The notes under the pieces were generated by a model. The model did not search any database. It was given only the letters and a program-made list of their open reading frames with translations, and was not told the origin of the DNA. A stretch of DNA of 30,550 nucleotides from JBBPXY01 sp038200435 (lineage in GTDB: Bacteria > Actinomycetota > Thermoleophilia > Solirubrobacterales > Solirubrobacteraceae): NCBI GenBank assembly GCA_038200435.1, contig JBBPXY010000082.1, positions 1-30,550 of the forward strand, given 5' to 3'. The position numbers and the translations under genes were made by a program. Numbering within the stretch: the stretch's first letter is position 1; the number at the start of each line of letters is the position of its first letter. Shown in pieces: positions 14,292 to 22,002 of the stretch.

Positions 14292-15161
14292 ATGCAGTCG
14301 CTGATCTGGGATCGCCGTCCCGACGGGCTTCGCGCCCCGGCGATGATCTGCGCGTTCAAGGGGTGGAACGACGCGGGCGACGCGGCCTCCTCGGCCCTTA
14401 CTTTCCTGGCTACGGAGCTCGGCGCCGAGCGCTTCGCGACGATCGATCCCGAGGAGTTCTACGACTTCCAGACCACCCGCCCGCAGATCCGCCTGACCGA
14501 AGGTCTCACGCGCGAGATCACCTGGCCGGCCGTCGAGCTCTACGAGGCCCGCATCCCACGCGCGCCACGCGACCTGATCCTCGTCGCGGGCAGTGAGCCC
14601 TCCATGAGATGGAAGACCTTCTCGCGCACGATCACGGATGTCGCCGAGGTGCTCGGCACGCAGCTCGTCGTAACTCTCGGGTCGCTGCTCGCTGACGTGC
14701 CCCACACGCGGCCGACGCACATCACCGGCTTGGCGAGCGATCCGGCTCTGGTCGAGCGCCTCGGCCTCACCTCGTCGAGCTATGAGGGTCCGACCGGCAT
14801 CACAGGCGTGCTGCACACGGCCTGCCAGGACGCCGGCGTCCCGTCGGCCAGCCTGTGGGCAGCGGTGCCGCACTACATCGCCGCGGCGCCCAACCCGAAG
14901 GCGGCGCTGGCGCTCGTGCGGCGGCTCGAAGGCCTCGTCGGGGTGACGGTCGACGCCAGCTCGCTCGAAGAGGCATCGGTCGACTACGAGCGCCAGGTCT
15001 CGCGCGCGGTACAGAGCGATCCCGACGTGCAAGCTTTCGTCGAGCGCCTCGAGGAGGCCAGCGAGGACGAGGACGACGATCCCGACGCGAGCGAGCTGCC
15101 CTCAGGCGACGCGCTCGCGCGGGACTTCCAGCGGTTCCTGCGGCAGCGAGGCCCCGAATAG
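14292..15161 (+). CDS. PAC2 family protein (proteasome-assembly-chaperone-like)
   Basis: 289 residues. The start LRAPAMICAFKGWNDAGDAA is the family signature for PAC2 proteins (PF09754), continued by RDLILVAGSEPSMRWKTF, LGSLLADVPHTRP and SLWAAVPHYIAAAPNPKAAL. Archaeal and eukaryotic relatives assist proteasome assembly; the role of the actinobacterial members is not settled. The C-terminus is strongly acidic (EASEDEDDDPDASELPSGD). ATG 14292 is chosen by its -10 box; a TTG at 14283 is in frame. Its stop TAG forms part of the first dispersed repeat. It converges with the helicase gene across an 83-bp inverted-repeat spacer. Confidence 0.9.
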   Translation: MQSLIWDRRPDGLRAPAMICAFKGWNDAGDAASSALTFLATELGAERFATIDPEEFYDFQTTRPQIRLTEGLTREITWPAVELYEARIPRAPRDLILVAGSEPSMRWKTFSRTITDVAEVLGTQLVVTLGSLLADVPHTRPTHITGLASDPALVERLGLTSSSYEGPTGITGVLHTACQDAGVPSASLWAAVPHYIAAAPNPKAALALVRRLEGLVGVTVDASSLEEASVDYERQVSRAVQSDPDVQAFVERLEEASEDEDDDPDASELPSGDALARDFQRFLRQRGPE

Positions 15162-15239
15162 GTGGCAGGTGGCAGGAATACAAGGGTGGCAGGGCTGAGG
15201 CCCGGGCCGACGGTTGCGTCGAACCTGCCACCTGCCACC
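15161..15239. repeat. Inverted pair of the GGTGGCAGG dispersed repeat
   Basis: GGTGGCAGGTGGCAGG at 15161-15176 is exactly reverse-complemented at 15224-15239, with a 47-nt spacer that holds a third partial copy (GGTGGCAGGG at 15185). The pair lies between convergent stop codons and can form a 16-bp stem, so it may act as a bidirectional terminator. Related copies occur at 21404 and 23792. Confidence 0.8.
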
Positions 15240-15244
15240 CAGCT

Positions 15245-18200
15245 TCACCGCTCCGCCGCCGGGCACACGATCCGGTAGTCGCAGCGCGAGCACACCGGCA
15301 CCGAGGGCGTCGGCTCAAAGCCCTGCCCCAGGATCCCGTCGCCGACGTCGCGCACCGTGTCGGTGATCCACTCGCGGTCCTCGGCGTCGCGCGTGACGGG
15401 CACCTTCGCGTCGTCGAGCACGTAGTAGTAGCTCTGACGCGCCGCGTCGAGCTCCCACGCCTCGCGCGCGCCAACGGCGTAGAGCGAGAGCTGCACGTCG
15501 TCCTTCAGCTCCACCGCCGATTTGGGCAGACCGGTCTTGTAGTCGATCAGCTCATACGAGCCGTCGGGCAGCTCGTCGACGCGGTCGACACGGCCGCGCA
15601 GCACGTGCGGGCCCATGCGGAACGAGAACGAGCGCTCGAACCACACCGGCTTGGCGCTCTCGTCCTGAAAGCGCTCGTGGTAGCGGGTGAGCGCGGCCGC
15701 CGCCTTGCTCCGCAGCTGGCGCTCCTGCTCGGACTCGCCGAAGCCGCCGCGGCGCCACCCGGCGTCAAGCAGCCCCAGCAGCTCGGGCAGCGACCCGGCG
15801 GTGCCCGGGGCGGCGTGGTAGCGCTCGAGTACCTGGTGGACGAGGATGCCGAACCGCTGGTTGAGCGTCGGCTCCTGCGGGATCCGGAAGACGCGCGCGA
15901 ACTTGTACTTGAGCGGGCACGTCCGGTAGGTCTCGATGTCGGACGCCGAGAGCACGAGGCCGTCGCCCCGACGGGGGAGGAAGCCCTCGAGCGAGGGCTC
16001 CTCGCGCGCGGCGAGCGACGCGGCGCGCCGGCCCGCGTCCTGCTCGGCGCCGAGCAGCTGCTCGTCGAGTGGAGAGGTGAGGCGGATCTCGCGCTGCCCG
16101 GCGGTGACGGCCTGGAGCAGCCGCGCGTTGATCTCGGGCAGCGCCTCGGCCGGGCCCTGCTGGGGAGCTCGGTCGATGAGCGCGGCGACCTTCAGCAGCT
16201 CGAGGTAGCGCACGACGGCGTGGGAGATGTCGAGGTCGGTGTCAAAGCGCAGCTCCCCGAGCCGGCTGCCGGTGCGCGCCATGCCCTCGAGCAGGTCGTC
16301 ACGCAGCTCGCGATAGGCGGAGTGGAGCGCCTCCTCGGGCCCGAACAGCTCCTCCTCGCGCTCTTCCCAATCGGCGCCCAGCGCCGCGCGCGCCGCCTCG
16401 ACGAACGGCGACGGCGGCTGCTCGGCGCCGCCCTGGCTCGCGCGCGGGTAGGTGAGCACCAGCCGGCGCCGGGCGCGCGTCATCGCGAGATGCAGCAGCC
16501 GCCGGCTCTGCCCGACGTGGGCCGCGGCCGGATCGTCGGGCACCTGCTCCTTGAGGAGGGCATCGGGGATGGGCTCGAGAGCAGCGCGCCACGTGCCCGG
16601 CATGCTCGCCGCGTGGAGGCCGAGCACGTAGACGTGATCCCACTCGAGTCCCCGCGCTGCGCGCATGGTCATCACCCGCACGCCGCTGCCGTGGCCGGCG
16701 GCGGTGTCGTCGTCGTCCTCCCGCAGGCCGGCCTCGGCGACGGCCGCGATGTAGCGGGCGAACTCCCGCGGGGTGGCCTGCGGCTCGCGCCGCACGTAGG
16801 CGGAGGCGAGCTCGGCGAACCGCGAGAGGTTGAGCAGGCGCTCGACCACGTCGGCTTGCGCGGCGAACAGCTGCTGGCGCCGCAGTCCGAGCCGCTCCAC
16901 CAGCCGGTGGACGTAGAGGTCGGGGCGCATGGTGTCGAGCGCCGCGGCGGCCGAGCGGTAGAGCTTCAGGAAGGTGAGGATCCGCTCGCGCGCCTCGGGC
17001 GGGATCTGCGGTGACTCGGTCGCGGCAACGAGCCCGGCGACCATGTCGAGCTTGCGGCGGCGGGCGATCTGCGTGCAGCGCGCGAGATCGACCGAGCGCA
17101 GCTCGATCGGCGGACGGGCGAGCGCCCGGACGACCGCGCCCGCGTCTCCCGGGTTGGCGAGCAGCCGCAGCCAGGCGAGCAGGTCGCGCACCTCGGGCCG
17201 GAGGAAGAACGCGCCCGCTCCGACGATGCGGTGTGGCACGGCGCGCTCCTCGAGAGCGACGGCGACCGCCTGGCCTTCGGCGCGCACCGAGCGCACGAGC
17301 ACGACCACGTCGTCAGGGGCCACTCCCTCACGGCTCAGCAGCCGCTCGACGTCGGCGGCGACGGCCTGCGCCTGCGCGCGCTCGCTCGTGCAGCGCCAGA
17401 AGGCGACCGAGTCGGGTTCTCCTTCAGCCGGGTCGAGCGGTTTCGGGATGCGCTCGGGCTCGGGTGTGACGACGGCCTGCGCGGCGCGGAGCACCGCCGG
17501 CCCGCACCGCCGGCTCTGGCGCAGGCCGAGGCGGCGCGCACCGGGATGATCAGCGAGGAACTCGTACACGTTCTTCGTCGCGGCCGAGCGGAAGCGCTCG
17601 ATCGCCTGGTCGTCGTCGGCGAAGACCGTGATGTCCCCGTGTGCGCGCGTGAGCAGCCGGATGAGGAGGGTCTGCGCGTAGCTGGCGTCCTGGAAGTCGT
17701 CCATGAGCAGGTGGGCAAAGCGCCCGGCCACGCGTGCGCGCGCGTGCGGGCGCGCTTCAAGAAGGCGCAGCGCCTGCAGCAGGCAGTCCCCGTCGTCGAG
17801 CGCGCCCGTCTCGGTGAGCATGCGGTCGTGGTCGCGGTAGACCTCGGCGAACTCGCGCTCGCGGACTGCGTGGGAACTGGCAGCCTCGTCGTCTTCGGGC
17901 AGCTCAGCCGCCCACCCGGCGTACTCGTCGGGCGTCACGAGCTCGTCCTTCAACCGGTCGATCCGCCTGATGAAGCCCGCCACGAGCGCCGCGGCGTCGC
18001 CGCGGAACTCGTGCTCGCGCAGCGTCAGCTCGTCGATGCGGTCGAGCAGCATCGCGACCCGTGCGGAGGCGCTGACCGGCTCGGCGAAGGGATCGAGGCC
18101 CGCCTCGAGCGCCTCGTCGCGGAGCAGGCGGCGAGCGAAGGCACGCGGGGTGAGCACCCACAGCTCCTCGTAGGGACGGTCTGTCGCTTCCTCGACACTC

Positions 18201-18406
18201 GCGCGCAGGCGATCCGCCTCAGCTGCTCCCGGGGCGAGCACCAGCACCGCGTCGGGAGCCATGCCGCCGTCCACCAGAGCAGCCACCCGGGCGACCAGGG
18301 TGGCCGTCTTGCCGCTTCCCGCGCCGCCCAGCACCAGTAACGGGCCACCGGGATGTTCGATCGCCTCGCGCTGGACGGGAGTGATGCCGTCGAGCCGAAC
18401 CCGCAC
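15245..18406 (-). CDS. UvrD/RecB-like DNA helicase fused to PD-(D/E)XK Fe-S nuclease
   Basis: About 1053 residues. Helicase motifs in order: Walker A LGGAGSGKTATL (about 27-38), Walker B MDDFQDAS (about 235), motif III ADDDQAIERFRSA (about 264), motif IV region SRRCGPAVLRAA, motif V VMTMRAARGLEWDHVYVLG (about 580) and motif VI RRLLHLAMTRARRRL (about 640). The C-terminal nuclease has LRGRVDRVDELPDGSYELID followed by YKTG, and four cysteines (ETYRTCPLKYKF and CSRCDYRIVC) as in AddB-type Fe-S nucleases. This is the single-chain helicase-nuclease form related to AddAB/AdnAB, used in end resection and recombination. GTG 18406 is preferred (TATGCT 7 nt upstream); ATG 18418 would overlap that box. 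Confidence 0.92.
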   Translation of the reverse strand: MRVRLDGITPVQREAIEHPGGPLLVLGGAGSGKTATLVARVAALVDGGMAPDAVLVLAPGAAEADRLRASVEEATDRPYEELWVLTPRAFARRLLRDEALEAGLDPFAEPVSASARVAMLLDRIDELTLREHEFRGDAAALVAGFIRRIDRLKDELVTPDEYAGWAAELPEDDEAASSHAVREREFAEVYRDHDRMLTETGALDDGDCLLQALRLLEARPHARARVAGRFAHLLMDDFQDASYAQTLLIRLLTRAHGDITVFADDDQAIERFRSAATKNVYEFLADHPGARRLGLRQSRRCGPAVLRAAQAVVTPEPERIPKPLDPAEGEPDSVAFWRCTSERAQAQAVAADVERLLSREGVAPDDVVVLVRSVRAEGQAVAVALEERAVPHRIVGAGAFFLRPEVRDLLAWLRLLANPGDAGAVVRALARPPIELRSVDLARCTQIARRRKLDMVAGLVAATESPQIPPEARERILTFLKLYRSAAAALDTMRPDLYVHRLVERLGLRRQQLFAAQADVVERLLNLSRFAELASAYVRREPQATPREFARYIAAVAEAGLREDDDDTAAGHGSGVRVMTMRAARGLEWDHVYVLGLHAASMPGTWRAALEPIPDALLKEQVPDDPAAAHVGQSRRLLHLAMTRARRRLVLTYPRASQGGAEQPPSPFVEAARAALGADWEEREEELFGPEEALHSAYRELRDDLLEGMARTGSRLGELRFDTDLDISHAVVRYLELLKVAALIDRAPQQGPAEALPEINARLLQAVTAGQREIRLTSPLDEQLLGAEQDAGRRAASLAAREEPSLEGFLPRRGDGLVLSASDIETYRTCPLKYKFARVFRIPQEPTLNQRFGILVHQVLERYHAAPGTAGSLPELLGLLDAGWRRGGFGESEQERQLRSKAAAALTRYHERFQDESAKPVWFERSFSFRMGPHVLRGRVDRVDELPDGSYELIDYKTGLPKSAVELKDDVQLSLYAVGAREAWELDAARQSYYYVLDDAKVPVTRDAEDREWITDTVRDVGDGILGQGFEPTPSVPVCSRCDYRIVCPAAER

Positions 18407-18413
18407 GTCTGAC

Positions 18414-18419
18414 AGCATA
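18414..18419 (-). promoter_or_regulatory. -10 box of a leaderless promoter for the helicase gene
   Basis: Minus-strand TATGCT, then 7 nt, then GTG 18406. The ATG inside this box would otherwise look like the start. Confidence 0.45.
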
Positions 18420-18429
18420 GGTCGGCCCC

Positions 18430-19275
18430 ATGGCCCCTGCCGACTCCCTCCCCGACGACGATTGGCTCGTCGCCTGCCGGCAGGCGACGCAGACCATCCG
18501 CGGCATTCTCGAAGCGCGTCCGACGGTGCTCGAGCGCGCGGAGGAGACGGGCAACACCGGCGGTGGCGGCGACCGGACTCTCTGCATCGACAGCGAGGCG
18601 GAAGCGGCGATGTTCGCCGAGCTTCAGACGCTTCACGACGGCGGAAAGCGCTTCACGGTGGTGTCGGAGGAGCGCGGTGAGGTCGGCTTCGGCGACGCTG
18701 GCCTGCGCGTCGTCATCGACCCGATCGACGGCTCGCTGAACGCCAAGCGCGGCCTGGCCCATCACGCGCTGTCGGTGGCTGTGGCCGACGGTCCAACGGT
18801 CGCCGACGTGATCCTCGGCTACGTCTACGACTTCGGAACGCGCGAGGAGTGGGTGGCGCGGCGCGGGGCCGGTGCGTTCTTGAACGGTGCGCGCCTCGAT
18901 CCAGCGTTGGAAGAGCAGCGCGTGCACGACGGTCGCCTCGAGGTCTTGGCCATCGAGTCGGCCGATCCCCGCTGGGTGGCGGCGTCCATGGAGGGTCTCT
19001 TGGGGGCGGCCTATCGGTTGCGCGCGATGGGCGCGATCGCCGTCTCGCTCTGCCAGGTCGCGGCGGCGCGGGTCGACGGGATGGTCTCGCTGCGCTCCTG
19101 TCGCTCGTTCGACGCCGCCGCTGGGGCGCTCATCGTGGCCGAGGCGGGCGGCTGCGTCGCGTTCCCCCGCTTCGACGAGCCGCTAGACGCTCCGCTCGAC
19201 TTGCAACCCCACTCCCCTGTCGTTGCCGCACGCTCGTCCGAGGCCCTCGAGCTCCTCAAGACCATCCCCGGCTGA
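18430..19275 (+). CDS. Inositol monophosphatase family protein
   Basis: 281 residues, family length. The Mg-binding residues are Glu in VVSEERGEVGF (about 78-88), DPIDGSLN (about 97-104), and Asp in SFDAAAGALIVAEAGG (about 219). An additional acidic site is in RTLCIDSEAE. The family includes inositol-1-phosphatase, fructose-1,6-bisphosphatase and PAP phosphatase members; the usual WDG...AWDxAAG form is here SFDAAAG, so substrate is uncertain. The start lies 23 bp from the divergent helicase start. The following DUF2342 gene begins 20 nt downstream, so they may be co-transcribed. Confidence 0.88.
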   Translation: MAPADSLPDDDWLVACRQATQTIRGILEARPTVLERAEETGNTGGGGDRTLCIDSEAEAAMFAELQTLHDGGKRFTVVSEERGEVGFGDAGLRVVIDPIDGSLNAKRGLAHHALSVAVADGPTVADVILGYVYDFGTREEWVARRGAGAFLNGARLDPALEEQRVHDGRLEVLAIESADPRWVAASMEGLLGAAYRLRAMGAIAVSLCQVAAARVDGMVSLRSCRSFDAAAGALIVAEAGGCVAFPRFDEPLDAPLDLQPHSPVVAARSSEALELLKTIPG

Positions 19276-19295
19276 AAGTGAGCTGAACGGGCACC

Positions 19296-20366
19296 ATGGG
19301 ACAGACACCGATGATCGACTGGGTACTGGCAAAGCGCATTGCAGGGTTCGTGTCCGGTCAGGCGGACGCGCTGCCGCTCGACGCCGATCTCGCGGGTATG
19401 GCCGCCGAGAGCGAGCGGCGCGTGGTGGAGTACACCGGCCTGGTCCCTCGCGCACCGATCCCGCCCGCCGAGGGCGTCGGGCGCCAGGAGTGGGCCGAGG
19501 CGAACATCTCGGGCATGAAGCGCATGCTCGATCCGGTGCTCGCCAAGGTGGGCGGCTCGGTCGGCAGCGGGCCGTTGAAGCCCGCCATGCAACTTGCCGC
19601 TGGAGTCGTGCTCACGGCCGAGGTCGGGGTGCTGCTCGGGTTCCTCTCCCAACGGGTGCTCGGCCAATACGAGCTCGTGATGCTCGAGCCGGTCGCCGAA
19701 GAGGATTCCCGCCCCCCGCGGCTGCTCTTCGTGGAGCCGAACCTCGCGGGCTCGGTGAAGTCGCTCGGTGTCGACAAGACCGAGTTCGTCACTTGGGTCG
19801 CGCTGCACGAAGTGACGCACGCCGTGCAGTTCGGCGGGGTCCCGTGGCTACAGGATCACCTGGGCGGCCTGCTGAAGACGCTGCTTGCCGGCGTCGAGCT
19901 GCGCATCAACGCCTCCCGAGCCGTGCGACTGCCGGCCATGGACGACCTGCGTAAGGTCGTCAACGCCGTGCGCACGGGGGACATGGTCTCGCTGGTCGCT
20001 CAGCCGGGGGAGCGGGCGACACTCGACCGCCTTCAGGCCACGATGGCCGTAATCGAAGGTCATGCCGAGCATGTGATGGACGAGGTGGGTGCCGGGCTTC
20101 TCCCCTCGCTCCCCGAGCTCCGCGCCGCGCTCGACCGCCGCCGCCGCTCCTCCTCGGCGCCCGCCCGTCTCCTCGGGAAGCTCCTGGGGCTCGAGATGAA
20201 GATGAAGCAGTACGAGCAGGGCAAGAAGTTCTGCGACGCCGTGGTGCGCGAGGGCGGCCTCGAAGCGCTCAACCGGGTGTGGACCTCCCCCGAGGCGTTG
20301 CCTTCGCTGGCCGAGTTGGACGCGCCGGGCGAGTGGATTGCCCGAACACGCGTTCTTACCGCCTGA
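19296..20366 (+). CDS. DUF2342 zincin-like metallopeptidase (F420-associated family)
   Basis: 356 residues. The zinc motif is HEVTH in TWVALHEVTHAVQF (about 170-174). A downstream IEGHAEHVMDEVG segment (about 252-264) supplies a likely third ligand. The N-terminus WVLAKRIAGFVSGQ and the segment MLEPV...RLLFVEPNLAG are typical of DUF2342 (PF10103), found in F420-producing actinobacteria and named as F420-biosynthesis-associated without a proven reaction. It follows the inositol-phosphatase gene by 20 nt. No signal peptide is visible, so it is probably cytoplasmic. Confidence 0.9.
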   Translation: MGQTPMIDWVLAKRIAGFVSGQADALPLDADLAGMAAESERRVVEYTGLVPRAPIPPAEGVGRQEWAEANISGMKRMLDPVLAKVGGSVGSGPLKPAMQLAAGVVLTAEVGVLLGFLSQRVLGQYELVMLEPVAEEDSRPPRLLFVEPNLAGSVKSLGVDKTEFVTWVALHEVTHAVQFGGVPWLQDHLGGLLKTLLAGVELRINASRAVRLPAMDDLRKVVNAVRTGDMVSLVAQPGERATLDRLQATMAVIEGHAEHVMDEVGAGLLPSLPELRAALDRRRRSSSAPARLLGKLLGLEMKMKQYEQGKKFCDAVVREGGLEALNRVWTSPEALPSLAELDAPGEWIARTRVLTA

Positions 20367-20441
20367 ACGTACGAATTCCCCGTCCGGCAAGGGTTTATCC
20401 GGCGGAGATGTTATCGGCGTGTAACTCTCTGTCCTGAGAGG

Positions 20442-20469
20442 TTTACGTACAAGTGTTCGATGGTAGGCT
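20442..20469 (+). promoter_or_regulatory. Sigma-70-type promoter of the histone-like gene
   Basis: TTTACG at 20442-20447 and TAGGCT at 20464-20469 are separated by 16 nt. The ATG at 20533 is 63 nt downstream, so unlike most genes here this mRNA has a leader, with AAGGGGG before the start. This is the clearest two-box promoter in the window. Confidence 0.55.
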
Positions 20470-20479
20470 CACATCGAAC
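20455..20479. promoter_or_regulatory. Palindrome across the -10 box (operator candidate)
   Basis: GTTCGATG at 20455-20462 and CATCGAAC at 20472-20479 are perfect 8-bp inverted arms with a 9-nt spacer that contains the TAGGCT box. A dimeric regulator bound here would block the promoter. Confidence 0.5.
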
Positions 20480-20532
20480 CTTCGATACAACGACTCAGGG
20501 CGAACACACGCTCTCAAGGGGGACATCAGCAA

Positions 20533-21249
20533 ATGGCTGAGACCAAGACCACACAGCGCAAGACCACGCAGCGCGGCGGCTCCGCTCGTAAGAGCACCCG
20601 CAGCCGCAGCACTGCTGCTCGCAAGACCACCACTTCGGCTTCGCGGACCACCGGCACTGCTGCTCGTCGCACCGCGGCGTCGGCCACGCCCGCGCGCTCG
20701 ACCTCTTCCGCTCGCCGGAAGGCCGCTGCGACTCGTCGCAGCACGTCGGCCAAGAAGGGCACGGCTACCCGCGCCCAGCGTTCGACCGCCACGCAGGCTC
20801 GCCGTACGGCCCGCAACGTGGTGCCCAAGAGCCGCATCGAGCAGGCCCAGCATCTCGCTGAGCGCGCCGTGCTCATCCCGGTGGGCGCCGCCCTCTCGGC
20901 GCGTGACCGCGTCGTCGAGGTCGTCGACTCGCTGAACGTGAACACCACGCGCAAGCAGCTCAACCGTTTCGAGCGCCGGGGCAACACCGCTCGCAACCGC
21001 GTCGAGCGCGAGCTGCGTCAGCGCCGCACGCGCGTCGAGCGCACGTTCAAGCGCAACGAGGCCCGCATCGAGCGCGACGTCAAGTCCGCTCAGCGCAACC
21101 TCAACCGCAACGGCTCGGTGCTGAACCAGGTGAGCGCCAACGTCGACCTCGTCTCCGCCCAGGTGGAGAACGCGGTGCAGACCGGCGTGACCGCTGGCGC
21201 CAAGCTCGTCGCCGAGGCGACCGATCGCGTGGCCTCCACCGTCTCGTAG
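20533..21249 (+). CDS. Histone H1-like basic protein, nucleoid-associated
   Basis: 238 residues, very basic. The first about 95 residues are low-complexity Thr/Ser/Ala/Arg/Lys (AETKTTQRKTTQRGG, SARRKAAATRRSTSAKK) like the tails of eukaryotic H1, Hc1 and mycobacterial HupB. The C-terminal part is helical and coiled-coil-like with repeated Arg heptads (FERRGNTARNRVERELRQRR), then an amphipathic helix SANVDLVSAQVENAVQT. No globular HU domain is present, so the DNA-binding role is inferred from composition. Its dedicated promoter with an operator-like palindrome and a strong terminator downstream suggest a single, regulated, abundant transcript. Confidence 0.75.
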   Translation: MAETKTTQRKTTQRGGSARKSTRSRSTAARKTTTSASRTTGTAARRTAASATPARSTSSARRKAAATRRSTSAKKGTATRAQRSTATQARRTARNVVPKSRIEQAQHLAERAVLIPVGAALSARDRVVEVVDSLNVNTTRKQLNRFERRGNTARNRVERELRQRRTRVERTFKRNEARIERDVKSAQRNLNRNGSVLNQVSANVDLVSAQVENAVQTGVTAGAKLVAEATDRVASTVS

Positions 21250-21310
21250 CTAAAGGGACACCGACTTACCCGCCCCGGCGAGCTGGAGAGCGCCGGGTGT
21301 CGGAGAAGTT

Positions 21311-21334
21311 CGCCGACCTCATACCCCGTCGGCG
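21311..21334. other. Hairpin in the 3' untranslated region
   Basis: CGCCGAC and GTCGGCG are a 7-bp perfect stem with a 10-nt loop. The 308-bp gap 21250-21557 holds this hairpin, the terminator, one dispersed repeat and the left end of the mobile element; I see no gene in it. Confidence 0.45.
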
Positions 21335-21357
21335 GATGTAGCACCCTCTCCTCCCCA

Positions 21358-21395
21358 ACCGCCGGGGCGGCCTTCGGGCCGTCCCGTCGGTCTTT
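21358..21395 (+). terminator. Intrinsic terminator
   Basis: Arms at 21358-21372 and 21377-21391 form a stem of about 15 bp with one mismatch and one G-U pair, closed by a TTCG tetraloop, and are followed by TCTTT. It ends the histone-like gene. Confidence 0.75.
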
Positions 21396-21403
21396 AACGG
21401 ATA

Positions 21404-21426
21404 GGTGGCAGGTGGCAGGTGACAGG
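21404..21426 (+). repeat. GGTGGCAGG dispersed repeat, left of the mobile element
   Basis: Three 7-bp GGTGGCA-type units in tandem, the last with one change (GGTGACA). It matches the repeat at 15161 and is inverted relative to the copy at 23792. Confidence 0.75.
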
Positions 21427-21490
21427 GGTTAGGGCCCTGCCGCGGCTTCGCCTCGGGTCTGGGGAAGAGGAAGTCGTCTTGGGCGGCAAG

Positions 21491-21518
21491 TTCGGCAATG
21501 TTCTACGTGACAAACCCA
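21491..21518 (+). repeat. Left terminal inverted repeat
   Basis: TTCGGCAATGT, 6 variable bases, TGACAAACCCA. The reverse complement of 23705-23732 has the same two 11-mers with the same 6-base spacing. Confidence 0.8.
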
Positions 21519-21557
21519 GGCGACCCGCAGCCGCGCTTTGCTCGCGGCATCACTTGC

Positions 21558-21782
21558 CTACCAACTCATGTCCCGCGACACGGCCTCGCGGGCTTCGTCT
21601 ACTTCCTGCTCTGTCGGCGGAACAAGCGACCACTCGAGTTGAGTGAGGAGGTCCGTCAAAGCCTGCTTGTCGGCTCGATGCTGGATAGGAATCGTTTCGA
21701 AATCGACCGACATGAGCCAATCGAAAAGCACGATCGCGTCCGCTCGCCAAATACGGAGGCTTACCTGGTCCTCGGGCTTCAC
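21558..21782 (-). CDS. Small cargo protein, family not recognised
   Basis: 74 residues from a GTG that overlaps the stop of the upstream cargo gene by one base (TAGTG). The sequence MKPEDQVSLRIWRADAIVLF, then DWLMSVDFETIPIQHRADK, then LEWSLVPPTEQEV shows balanced composition, an N-terminal strand plus helix, and a leucine-rich second helix. It has the look of a compact folded accessory protein with an aromatic helix. Similar short proteins occur as unknowns in mobile DNA. Tight coupling with the gene at 21782-21979 suggests the two products act together. Confidence 0.6.
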   Translation of the reverse strand: MKPEDQVSLRIWRADAIVLFDWLMSVDFETIPIQHRADKQALTDLLTQLEWSLVPPTEQEVDEAREAVSRDMSW

Positions 21783-21979
21783 TACTTGTTCCCCTCCGCC
21801 TGACGCCGCGGGGGAGCGTCTACAGGGCGAGAAGGCGACTCGTCTTCCGCGGGCTCCGCGTCGGGATCGACCTTCAGCAGACCGCTCACGGCCTCCTCAA
21901 AGGGGAGGTTGATCTTGACCTTTTCGTCTCGGTCAAGCGGCCCCTCTCGGTCATCCACGGAAGTCAACCTCAACCTCAA
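21782..21979 (-). CDS. Small acidic cargo protein, function unknown
   Basis: Up to 65 residues. The start is unclear: TTG 21979, 21973 or 21967, or a GTG at 21958. The conserved-looking core is EKVKINLPFEEAVSGLLKVD, followed by an acidic then proline-rich tail (PDAEPAEDESPSRPVDAPP). The core phrase resembles short proteins with a basic strand and amphipathic helix common in phages and transfer elements. Divergent from the winged-helix gene at 22003, with starts 24-45 bp apart, so the regulator may control this pair. No function can be assigned. Confidence 0.55.
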   Translation of the reverse strand: MRLRLTSVDDREGPLDRDEKVKINLPFEEAVSGLLKVDPDAEPAEDESPSRPVDAPPRRQAEGNK

Positions 21980-21989
21980 TGTCAGTGGC

Positions 21990-21995
21990 TACAAT
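21990..21995 (+). promoter_or_regulatory. -10 box of a leaderless promoter
   Basis: TACAAT, then 7 nt, then ATG 22003. This is the best -10 match in the window and supports the shorter start over ATG 21979. Confidence 0.55.
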
Positions 21996-22002
21996 CTGCC
22001 TC

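Noticed and set aside
15161..15239. Possible CRISPR-like repeat from the GGTGGCAGG units
   Set aside because: Units are 7-bp tandem steps without regular spacers, and no cas genes are present.
14855..17014. 719-residue plus-strand frame inside the helicase gene
   Set aside because: Antisense shadow of a long high-GC gene; no recognisable motifs, while the minus strand has all helicase and nuclease motifs.
21483..21490. Target-site duplication beside the transposon
   Set aside because: Only GCGGC is shared near both ends and not at the exact borders; too short to call.
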